Below, one piece after another: positions 6,044-12,687 of a DNA stretch of 14,397 bases. Source of the DNA: Lysobacterales bacterium. GTDB lineage: Bacteria; Pseudomonadota; Gammaproteobacteria; Xanthomonadales; SZUA-5. The stretch lies in assembly GCA_024710675.1 (NCBI GenBank), contig JANJUH010000275.1, positions 1-14,397 on the forward strand, read 5' to 3'. Each line of letters starts with the position of its first letter. Position 1 is the first letter of the stretch. The position numbers and the translations under genes are program-made. The notes beneath the pieces are model-generated. The model was given only the letters and a program-made list of their open reading frames with translations, was not told the origin of the DNA and ran no database searches.

Positions 6044-6084
6044 TGAGCGCGGCGCAGCCGCGCGGACCACTCCCCGCTTCACCC

Positions 6085-7476
6085 TCACAACACCCGCGAA
6101 TAGCGCGCCGCCGCGGCCACTGCGCTCTTGCCACCGTCGAGGTAGGCATCGAAGGCCATGGCGACGATGCGCAGCAGCATGGCGCCGACATCCGTGATCT
6201 CGAGACGGTCTACGCCGATAACGACCAGACCATCGCGCTCGGCCTGCTCGAGCTTGGCCAGTGCCGGGGCGAAATACTGGCGGAAATCGATGCCGTATTG
6301 CTGCTCGATCGCCGGATACCAGATCCGGCCGAAGCACATCAGTTCCCCGATCACCGCACGCCGCACACGATCGTCGTCGTCCATGACGAGTCCGCGCACG
6401 ATCGGCAGGCGACCGTCATCGATCGCGTCGAAATAGGCCTCTTCCAGCTTTTCGTTCTGGCTGTAGAGATCGCCGACGGTGCCGATGGCGCTGATGCCGA
6501 AGGCCACCAGGTCACAACCACCGTGGGTCGTGTAACCCTGGAAATTGCGCTGCAGGCTGCCATCGCGCTGGGCGACCGCCAGCTCGTCCCCGGGCTTGGC
6601 GAAATGATCCATGCCGATGTGCACATAACCGGCCACCCGCAGGCGCTCGATGGTGCGGCCGAGCAGATCGAGGCGGGTTTCCGCCGTCGGCAGCGCGCTC
6701 GCGTCGATCACCGACTGCGCCTTGAAGATTTCGGGCAGGTGGGCATAGCCATACACCGCCAGCCGGTCGGGCTCGAGTTCGATCACCGTATCGAGCGTGC
6801 GCTCGAAACTCGCCACGCTCTGGTGGGGCAGGCCGTAGATCAGGTCGAAATTGATCGATTCGATGCCGTTGGCACGCGCCGCCAATACCAGCGCGCGAGT
6901 GTCTTCGACCGATTGCATGCGGTTGACCGCGCGCTGCACGGCAGGGTCGAAATCCTGCACGCCCAGGCTGATGCGATTGATGCCGAGCCCGGCGAGGGCT
7001 TTCAGGCTGGCCGGATCGGCGGTGCGCGGGTCGATCTCGATGCCGTAATCGCGGTGGCGCCCGCGCTGCATGCCAAAGCCGCGTTCGAGCGCCGCGAAAA
7101 TCTCGGCGATTTCTTCGACCTCGTAGAAAGTGGGCGTACCGCCACCGAAATGAAGCTGGTCTACCGGGCGCGAGCGATCGAACAGCGCCGACTTCAGTTC
7201 GATCTCCTTGAGCAGGCGATCGAGATAGGCCCGGCCGCGGGCGCGGTTGCGCGTGATGATGCGATGGCATCCGCAGTAGTAGCAGCTCGAGCGGCAGTAG
7301 GGAATGTGCAGGTACAGCGACAGCGGCCTGCCCGAGGCATTGCTCGCGCGCGCCGCCTGCTCGTACTCGGCGGCCCTGACGCCGGCATGGAACTGCGGCG
7401 CCGTCGGGTAGGAGGTGTAGCGCGGACCGGGATGGTCGTAGCGCTGGATCAGATCGGCATCGAATCGGGTGTCCAT
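6085..7476 (-). CDS. hemN: oxygen-independent coproporphyrinogen III oxidase
   Basis: A 463-residue radical SAM enzyme that converts coproporphyrinogen III to protoporphyrinogen IX without oxygen, in the haem pathway in the cytoplasm. The cluster motif CRSSCYYCGC gives C61, C65, C68 and C70, matching E. coli HemN C62, C66, C69 and C71 with an offset of one. HFGGGTPTF is the SAM-binding glycine motif. Full family length, the N-terminal RYTSYPTAPQF and the C-terminal HemN domain (GELMCFGRI onwards) separate it from the shorter HemW proteins. No Shine-Dalgarno precedes the ATG; CATCAT at 7489-7484 would place transcription start at or next to the start codon. An FNR/Anr-type site lies upstream, consistent with low-oxygen induction. 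No U-rich terminator is seen downstream. Confidence 0.96.
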   Translation of the reverse strand: MDTRFDADLIQRYDHPGPRYTSYPTAPQFHAGVRAAEYEQAARASNASGRPLSLYLHIPYCRSSCYYCGCHRIITRNRARGRAYLDRLLKEIELKSALFDRSRPVDQLHFGGGTPTFYEVEEIAEIFAALERGFGMQRGRHRDYGIEIDPRTADPASLKALAGLGINRISLGVQDFDPAVQRAVNRMQSVEDTRALVLAARANGIESINFDLIYGLPHQSVASFERTLDTVIELEPDRLAVYGYAHLPEIFKAQSVIDASALPTAETRLDLLGRTIERLRVAGYVHIGMDHFAKPGDELAVAQRDGSLQRNFQGYTTHGGCDLVAFGISAIGTVGDLYSQNEKLEEAYFDAIDDGRLPIVRGLVMDDDDRVRRAVIGELMCFGRIWYPAIEQQYGIDFRQYFAPALAKLEQAERDGLVVIGVDRLEITDVGAMLLRIVAMAFDAYLDGGKSAVAAAARYSRVL

Positions 7477-7511
7477 GGGCCTGATGATGTGCCGATTCGT
7501 GCCGGCAGGCC

Positions 7512-7525
7512 TTGATGCGGATCAG
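7512..7525 (-). promoter_or_regulatory. FNR/Anr-type box upstream of hemN
   Basis: TTGAT-GCGG-ATCAG differs from the consensus TTGAT-N4-ATCAA at one base. Its centre lies 32 bases from the centre of the hexamer CATCAT (7489-7484), which is exactly the geometry of a class II FNR promoter (site at -41.5). The box is symmetric and could also affect the divergent gene at 7588, but hemN is a classic Anr/FNR target. Confidence 0.65.
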
Positions 7526-7587
7526 TTCCCGGCGTCGGTCGCGCCGTGGGGTCTATCCTTGTCCGCGAGCGCTACGAAGGAGCGGAG

Positions 7588-9096
7588 ATGGCCAGGCAGA
7601 GCATCCGGGTTGCAAGGGATGGCGAAGGCAAGCGCGGCGTGCCGATGTGGGCCAAGGTGCTCGGTGGCCTGGCACTGCTGCTCGTGTTCCTGCATTTCAC
7701 GATCACCTGGCGCGTCAGCCGCTTTGCCGACCAGATGACGAGCACCATCTCCTCGATGGTGCCGGCCAGTCATGGTGGTGGCTACTACACCTGGGACGGC
7801 GATCTGGGCATCCGCCGCTTCCGGGTCGAATCACCCGATGGGCAGTCCTACCTGTCGATCAAGGGCCTGGAACTCGACACGCCGAACTGGTTCTGGACCC
7901 TCGGGCTGGTCAATCCGCTCAGTGAGCGCGGAAACGCAGGCCGGATCTTCGCCCGGGCGCGCGGCCAGCGCCTGCTGCCTGCGGCACGCAGCCTGCATGT
8001 GCGCCTGCGCGGCGTGGATGTGGAGGTCAACAGCCTGCTGCCACCCGGCACGCCGAACCTGAGCTTTGCCTCTGCGGCCCTGTTCGAGACCGAGGGCTGC
8101 AGCAATGTGCGCTACTTCGTTCCGCTCAACCTGACCCGCGACCTGCGCCTGCCCTATCAGCAGACCGATTTGTCGATGGGCTACCGGGCGATGGGGCCGG
8201 ACCTCGCCATCGCCGAGTTCGTGCTGGACGCGCCCGGCGTGATGACGACGCGCTACGAGATGGATGTGCGCACCAGCGATCCCGGTCACCTTCTGGAAAG
8301 CAACGACCCCACCCAGCGCGTCAGCGCGGTGCGGCTGGTCTTCGAGGACCACGGCTTCATCGCCGCGCGCAATCGCTGGTGTGCCGAGGAGGCCGGCGTC
8401 GATGCCGACGAGTTCCAGCGCCGCCACCTGAGCACCGTGCGCCGCGTGCTCGAGGTCTACGGCGTGCGCATGAGCCCGGAAACCGAGACCGTCTACCAGG
8501 CTTTCGCGCGCGACGGCGGCCGGCTGGCCATCGAGGTCGAACTACCCGATTCCTTCGACGCGCAACGCTTTTCGACGCTGTCAGCGGAGAACCAGTGGGC
8601 CCTGCTGGGCGCACGCATCCGCCACGGCGAGGCCGCCGCGACACCGATGACGATGGAATTCGTCAAACCGCGCCCGCTCCCGCGTGCTTATGCCGGCAGC
8701 GTCTGGGACCTGCTGGCGCGCGCCGAGGACTCGACCGAAGTGGCTGAGGTCTCGCCGCTCGGCGTGCTCGGCGAGCGCGTACGCGCGCTGACCCGCGAGG
8801 AGGGCCAGGCCGATCCGCTCGCCGACAGCGGTCCGGTGCTGCCGGAGCCGCCGAAGCCGGTCGAACCCGAACGCATCGAACTGACGCTCGATACCGCCAG
8901 CCTCAGCGGCGCGATCGGACGCCGCGTCGAAGTCGTGACTGTCAACGGCCAGCGCCAGGTCGGCGAACTGATCGCCGTCGGCGACAAGACGATCACGATC
9001 AAGCGCCAGGTGAGCGGCGGCCGCGCCGACCTCGACTTCCAGCGCGAGCGCATCAAGTCCGCTGCCATCGTCAGGCCGCCGCGGCAGCGCGGCTGA
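7588..9096 (+). CDS. single-pass membrane protein of unknown function with Sm/SH3-like C-terminus
   Basis: A 502-residue protein that I do not recognise as a named family. A basic N-terminus (residues 1-19) precedes one transmembrane segment (about 21-41, WAKVLGGLALLLVFLHFTITW), giving an inside-N orientation and a large periplasmic part. Residues 55-410 are mixed alpha/beta without a familiar motif; a proline-rich linker lies at about 410-425. Residues 444-497 (GRRVEVVTVNG, VGELIAVGD, TITIKR, RERIKSAAIV) look like a five-stranded Sm/SH3-type small barrel. AAGGAG at 7577-7582 and spacing select the ATG at 7588 over the upstream start at 7546. It stands alone, divergent from hemN and convergent with bioF. 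An envelope role is only a guess. Confidence 0.8.
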   Translation: MARQSIRVARDGEGKRGVPMWAKVLGGLALLLVFLHFTITWRVSRFADQMTSTISSMVPASHGGGYYTWDGDLGIRRFRVESPDGQSYLSIKGLELDTPNWFWTLGLVNPLSERGNAGRIFARARGQRLLPAARSLHVRLRGVDVEVNSLLPPGTPNLSFASAALFETEGCSNVRYFVPLNLTRDLRLPYQQTDLSMGYRAMGPDLAIAEFVLDAPGVMTTRYEMDVRTSDPGHLLESNDPTQRVSAVRLVFEDHGFIAARNRWCAEEAGVDADEFQRRHLSTVRRVLEVYGVRMSPETETVYQAFARDGGRLAIEVELPDSFDAQRFSTLSAENQWALLGARIRHGEAAATPMTMEFVKPRPLPRAYAGSVWDLLARAEDSTEVAEVSPLGVLGERVRALTREEGQADPLADSGPVLPEPPKPVEPERIELTLDTASLSGAIGRRVEVVTVNGQRQVGELIAVGDKTITIKRQVSGGRADLDFQRERIKSAAIVRPPRQRG

Positions 9097-9134
9097 GGGT
9101 GGCACCCCGGGACCGGCGAGGCGGCAGGAATCCC

Positions 9135-9206
9135 TGTGGGAGCGCGCTTGACGCGCGATGATCTGGCCTGAGGCCATCTCGATCGCGCCACAAGGGCGCT
9201 CCCACA
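9135..9206. repeat. GTGGGAG-type REP inverted pair
   Basis: Ten-base perfect outer arms TGTGGGAGCG (9135-9144) and CGCTCCCACA (9197-9206) bound two head-to-head REP units, each reading GTGGGAGCGC(G/C)CTTG followed by GCGCGAT. The centre holds a smaller palindrome (TGGCCT ... GGCCA). This REP form is common in Pseudomonas and Xanthomonadales. It sits between two convergent genes and probably limits read-through from both (inference). Confidence 0.8.
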
Positions 9207-9250
9207 TAGGATCAAGGGCTTGGCCGGGTCCCCGTCGACCCGTCGATTCC

Positions 9251-10423
9251 TCAATGCCCCATCGTAAGCCGGGTCTCCAGCACCTCGAGCAGCCGGTCCA
9301 CATCGTCCAACGCATGGGCGGCACTCAGGCTGATGCGCAGGCGCGCACTGCCGGCCGGCACGGTGGGTGGCCGCACCGCGGGGCAGTAGCAACCGGCGGC
9401 GCGCAGTGCATTGGCCCAGGCGAGTGCCCGGTCCGCGCTGCCGAGCACCAGCGGCTGGATGGGTGTCGCTGAAGGGAGCAGTTCGAGGCCCAGCGCAGCC
9501 GCGCCGCTGCGCAGTCGCGCGATCAGTGCCACCAGGTGCGCGCGTTCCGCGTCGGCCGCCCGGGCCAGCACCACCGCTTCCAGCGCCGCCTCGGCCAGTG
9601 CCGGCGGCATCGCCGTGGTGTAGACGAAGCTGCGCGCGCGATCGATCAGCGTATCGATCACCAGGTCACTGCCGGCAATCACCGCGCCGAAGCAACCGAG
9701 CGCCTTGCCGAGTGTGCCCATCCAGACTGGCACGTCTTCCGCGGACAAGCCCGCCGCGGCACAGGCACCGCGACCCTCCGGTCCGAGCACGCCGAGCCCG
9801 TGCGCCTCGTCGACCATCAGCCAGGCGCGCTCGCTCTGCGCCACGGCGGCCAGTTCCGTGAGCGGCGCGAGATCGCCGTCCATGCTGAACACGCTGTCGG
9901 TCACCAGCAGCGCACGGCGCTGCGGATGGGCGAGAAGGATCTCGCTCGCTGCCTGCGCGTCCGCGTGCCGATAGCGTTCCAGCCGGGCCCCGGCCAGCCG
10001 CGCACCGTCGAGCAGGCAGGCGTGGTTGAGGCGGTCCTGCGCACACAGGTCGTGGCGCCCGAGCAGCGCCGGCAGCGTGCCGGTGGCGGCCATGTAGCCG
10101 GTCGAAAACAGCAGCGCGCGCGGGTAGCCGAGCCAGTCGGCGAGCGCACGTTCGAGCGCCTCGTGCACCGCCTGGTGGCCACCGAGCAGGTGCGAGGCGC
10201 GTGCGCCGGCCTGGCTGGCGCGGCGCAGCGCGGCCACGAGGCGCGGATGCTGGGCGAGGCCGAGGTAATCGTTGCTGCCGAAGTCGATCAGCTCGCGGCC
10301 GCCGATCCGGATGCGCCCGGGCCGTTCACGGCCGGCGGCGATGAGCCGGCGTGCCAGGTGGGCTTCGAGGCGTTGCGAACGGGCATGCGCGAGCGCCTCG
10401 GCGAAGTCGGGCCGCGGGCTCAC
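9251..10423 (-). CDS. bioF: 8-amino-7-oxononanoate synthase
   Basis: A 390-residue PLP enzyme that condenses pimeloyl-ACP (or pimeloyl-CoA) with L-alanine to give 8-amino-7-oxononanoate (KAPA), the first committed ring-forming step of biotin synthesis. Family marks in order: SNDYLGL (50-56), H134 in LNHACLLDG, D205 and H208 in VDEAHGLG, and the Schiff-base lysine K240 in GTLGKALG. The loop at 73-82 reads GARASHLLGG, where many BioF proteins have a more glycine-rich GSG(G)S..VSG. The GTG start at 10423 overlaps the bioB stop in GTGA; the longer open frame upstream only shadows bioB. Transcription continues towards the REP pair at 9206-9135. Confidence 0.95.
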   Translation of the reverse strand: MSPRPDFAEALAHARSQRLEAHLARRLIAAGRERPGRIRIGGRELIDFGSNDYLGLAQHPRLVAALRRASQAGARASHLLGGHQAVHEALERALADWLGYPRALLFSTGYMAATGTLPALLGRHDLCAQDRLNHACLLDGARLAGARLERYRHADAQAASEILLAHPQRRALLVTDSVFSMDGDLAPLTELAAVAQSERAWLMVDEAHGLGVLGPEGRGACAAAGLSAEDVPVWMGTLGKALGCFGAVIAGSDLVIDTLIDRARSFVYTTAMPPALAEAALEAVVLARAADAERAHLVALIARLRSGAAALGLELLPSATPIQPLVLGSADRALAWANALRAAGCYCPAVRPPTVPAGSARLRISLSAAHALDDVDRLLEVLETRLTMGH

Positions 10424-11403
10424 GCCGCGCAGCGCGGGCTCGCCTCCACCGACGCCTCGACGAGGCCCGAGAGGCCGAGCCGGGCGAACAGCCGGCGATC
10501 GGCGTCGGCCTCGGGATTGCCGGTGGTCAGCAGCTTCTCGCCGTAGAAGATCGAGTTGGCGCCGGCGAGGAAGCACAGCGCCTGCAGCGCCTCGTCCATG
10601 CTCTCGCGTCCGGCCGACAGGCGCACCGCCGAGGCCGGCATCGTGATCCGCGCCACCGCGATCGTGCGCACGAACTCGAAGGGATCGAGCGGCTCGGCCT
10701 GGGCCAGCGGTGTGCCCTCGACGCGCACCAGCAGGTTCACCGGCACCGATTCCGGATGGCTGGGCAGCGTGGCCAGCGCATGGATCAGGCCGACGCGGTC
10801 GCTGCGCGCCTCGTTCATGCCGACGATGCCGCCCGAGCACACCTTCATGCCGGCCTCGCGGACCGCGGCGAGGGTCTCCAGGCGATCGTCGAAGCGGCGT
10901 GTGGTGATGATCTCGCCGTAAAACTCCGGCGAGGTGTCGAGGTTGTGGTTGTAGTAGTCGAGCCCCGCGTCGGCCAGGCGCCCGGCCTGCGCCTCGCTCA
11001 ACATGCCGGCGGTCAGGCAGGTTTCGAGGCCCTGCTCGCGCACCGCCTCGATCATCGGGATCAGCGCCTCGATGTCCTTGTCGCGCGGCGCGCGCCAGGC
11101 GGCGCCCATGCAGAAGCGCTGGGCTCCTGCGGCCTTCGCCGCGGCGGCGCGCTCGCGCACCTGGGCGACGGCGAGCAGGCGTTCGACCTCGAGGCCGGTC
11201 TGGTAGTGCGCGCTCTGCGGGCAGTAGGCGCAATCCTCCGGGCAGGCGCCGGTCTTGATCGACAGCAGCGTCGAGACCTGCACCGCGCGCGGATCGTGGT
11301 GGCGCCGGTGCACGCCGGCGGCCTGGTACACGAGGTCCAGCAGCGGCAGATCGAAGAGCGCGGCGATCTCCTCGCGCGTCCAGTCGGTGCGGATGTCGGT
11401 CAT
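10420..11403 (-). CDS. bioB: biotin synthase
   Basis: A 327-residue radical SAM enzyme that inserts sulfur into dethiobiotin to make biotin. SAM-cluster cysteines C54, C58 and C61 (CPEDCAYC) and the auxiliary 2Fe-2S ligands C98, C129, C189 and R261 all match E. coli BioB (C53, C57, C60, C97, C128, C188, R260) with an offset of one. The YNHNLDTSPEFY and GEKLLTTGNP motifs are intact. The ATG at 11403 begins MTDIRTDWTREEI; the frame runs upstream to 11583, but there it translates the heptamer array. No Shine-Dalgarno is visible. It is the first gene of a bioB-bioF unit; bioA, bioC, bioD and bioH are not in the window. I see no clear BirA, BioR or BioQ site. Confidence 0.97.
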   Translation of the reverse strand: MTDIRTDWTREEIAALFDLPLLDLVYQAAGVHRRHHDPRAVQVSTLLSIKTGACPEDCAYCPQSAHYQTGLEVERLLAVAQVRERAAAAKAAGAQRFCMGAAWRAPRDKDIEALIPMIEAVREQGLETCLTAGMLSEAQAGRLADAGLDYYNHNLDTSPEFYGEIITTRRFDDRLETLAAVREAGMKVCSGGIVGMNEARSDRVGLIHALATLPSHPESVPVNLLVRVEGTPLAQAEPLDPFEFVRTIAVARITMPASAVRLSAGRESMDEALQALCFLAGANSIFYGEKLLTTGNPEADADRRLFARLGLSGLVEASVEASPRCAA

Positions 11404-11517
11404 GGCAGTGGCCCGTGCGGAGTGCCGGGCATTCGACGGGAGGCGGGCGGCGGAGTCAATGGTGGGCCGTGGCGGGATGGTTTCGGCGATCACCGGGGGA
11501 CTGGCGACGACCCGGCC

Positions 11518-11559
11518 GGTAAGTGGTAAGTGGTAAGTGGTAAGTGGTAAGTGGTAAGG
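11518..11559 (-). repeat. ACTTACC heptamer array, six units, upstream of bioB
   Basis: Five perfect GGTAAGT units and one GGTAAGG on the plus strand (CTTACC/ACTTACC in the bioB direction). This is the longest and cleanest array in the window. It lies 115 bases before bioB. The inverted array at 11631-11658 faces it across 71 bases, so the shared bioB/pirin region can form a long stem. The near-perfect identity of units suggests recent slippage or expansion. Confidence 0.85.
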
Positions 11560-11630
11560 AAGAGCCGACCCGTGCGATGCCATTCGCGATCAAGTGGGAT
11601 CGCCGTTGGGCCTCGTGGAAACGAGCTGTT

Positions 11631-11658
11631 ACTGACCACTCACCACTGACCAATTACC
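11631..11658 (+). repeat. ACTYACC-type heptamer array, upstream of pirin
   Basis: Units ACTGACC, ACTCACC, ACTGACC and AATTACC read towards the pirin gene. The array is the inverted partner of 11518-11559. Its last unit runs into the putative -10 TACCAT, and its first overlaps CTGACC, a 4-of-6 match to a -35 box. Confidence 0.8.
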
Positions 11659-11660
11659 AT
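11632..11660 (+). promoter_or_regulatory. putative pirin promoter embedded in the heptamer array
   Basis: CTGACC (11632-11637) and TACCAT (11655-11660) stand 17 bases apart, optimal for sigma-70. TACCAT ends 6 bases before the ATG, which predicts a leaderless mRNA; the interval has no Shine-Dalgarno. The heptamers fill the spacer between the two hexamers, so array length would alter promoter spacing in 7-base steps. Confidence 0.45.
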
Positions 11661-11666
11661 TCCCCC

Positions 11667-12533
11667 ATGAACCCCATCCACCTCATCACCGGCCAGCGCA
11701 AGGACCTCGGCGGATTCGAGGTCGCACGCCTGTTGCCGCAGATCGGCGCGCGCAACGTCGGGCATGTCGTATTCCTCGACCACATGGGTCCGGCGAGCTT
11801 TCCCGCCGGCGCAGGTATCGACGTCCGACCGCATCCGCACATCGGGCTGGCGACCCTGACTTTCCTCTTCGAGGGCACCATCACCCATCGCGACAGCCTG
11901 GGCGTGGTGGAGGACATCCGGCCCGGCGAGGTCAACTGGATGACGGCCGGCTGCGGCGTCGTCCACTCCGAGCGCACGCCGGCCGCACCGCGCGCCTCGG
12001 GCAGCCGCCTCGATGGCCTGCAAGCCTGGATCGCGCTGCCGCTCGGCCACGAGGAGGATCCGCCCGCCTTCGAGCACCACGGCCGCGAGTCCATCCCGCG
12101 CATCGAGCGCCCTGGCGTTGCGCTGCAACTGATCGCAGGTTCCGGCTACGGTGAACACTCGCCGGTGCGTTTCCCGGGCGAACTGTGCTACCTCGCCGGT
12201 GAACTGGCCGACGGAGCGCGCCTGGTGCTCGAACCCGAGTTCGCCGAACGCGCGGTGTATGTGGTGTCCGGCGAGGTCGAACTCGATCACCAGCGGCTGC
12301 CGGCCGGACAACTGGCCGCCTTGCCAGGCGGTCGCAAGCTCACGCTCGCCGGCCGCGGCCCGGCGCGCATCGCAATCCTCGCCGGCGCGCCGCTCGATGC
12401 CCCGCGCCATCTCTGGTGGAACTTCGTCTCCAGCCGCCGCGAGCGCATCGAGCAGGCCAAGGCCGATTGGCAGGCGGGGCGTTTCCCGGTGGTGCCGGGC
12501 GAGAGCGAGTGGATTCCGTTGCCGGAACGGTAG
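11667..12533 (+). CDS. pirin family protein
   Basis: A 288-residue bicupin. The metal-binding residues H56, H58, H100 and E102 (RPHPHIGL and VVHSE) stand almost exactly where human pirin has H56, H58, H101 and E103, and the surrounding HRDSLG and GEVNWMTAG motifs are typical. The second cupin (about 165-260) lacks metal ligands, as usual. Bacterial pirins have been reported as quercetinase-like dioxygenases or as redox-sensing partners of metabolic enzymes; which applies here cannot be read from sequence. The ATG at 11667 gives the normal family N-terminus; the frame upstream to 11544 is repeat DNA. It is divergent from bioB and transcribed from the array promoter. Confidence 0.93.
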   Translation: MNPIHLITGQRKDLGGFEVARLLPQIGARNVGHVVFLDHMGPASFPAGAGIDVRPHPHIGLATLTFLFEGTITHRDSLGVVEDIRPGEVNWMTAGCGVVHSERTPAAPRASGSRLDGLQAWIALPLGHEEDPPAFEHHGRESIPRIERPGVALQLIAGSGYGEHSPVRFPGELCYLAGELADGARLVLEPEFAERAVYVVSGEVELDHQRLPAGQLAALPGGRKLTLAGRGPARIAILAGAPLDAPRHLWWNFVSSRRERIEQAKADWQAGRFPVVPGESEWIPLPER

Positions 12534-12547
12534 GCAGGGAACGGAAA

Positions 12548-12637
12548 GGGGGCAGGGGGCAGGGGGCAGGGGCTCGAGGTGAGGGCGTGACCTGGGATCG
12601 GCGCGAATCTGGGCCCCTGCCCCGCGCCCCCTGCCCC
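12548..12637. repeat. G-rich/C-rich inverted heptamer element, copy 2
   Basis: GGGGGCA repeated three times plus GGGG (12548-12572) gives four G tracts with 2-base loops, a textbook G-quadruplex motif. After 41 bases comes a C-rich arm (12614-12637, four C tracts of 4-5), followed by TTTTT. It has the same plan as 31-120. The stem plus T run on the plus strand could also end transcription of the pirin gene, whose stop is 15 bases before it. Confidence 0.8.
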
Positions 12638-12670
12638 TTTTTCCCGACGACTCTCCGCTCACCACCCGGC

Positions 12671-12680
12671 CAATTACACT
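12671..12680 (+). promoter_or_regulatory. putative -10 region of the hydroxylase gene
   Basis: CAATTACACT, with TACACT as the -10 (12675-12680), ends 7 bases before the ATG at 12688. The pirin gene has CAATTACCAT at the matching place. A degenerate heptamer stretch (CTCACCACC, 12658-12666) precedes it. No convincing -35 box and no Shine-Dalgarno are present. Confidence 0.4.
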
Positions 12681-12687
12681 CGTGGTC

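Noticed and set aside
6047..6063. Rho-independent terminator for hemN
   Set aside because: A 7-base GC stem is present, but no T run follows it in the direction of hemN transcription.
5575..7515. A 646-residue plus-strand open frame across the repeat block and hemN
   Set aside because: It is antisense to hemN, starts in repeat DNA and shows no family motif; high GC keeps antisense frames open.
11404..11517. BirA, BioR or BioQ operator before bioB
   Set aside because: No palindrome resembling the known operator forms was found; regulation of bioB cannot be assigned from this region.
11518..11658. CRISPR-like array
   Set aside because: The units are 7 bases with no spacers and the two halves are inverted; this is simple tandem repeat DNA.
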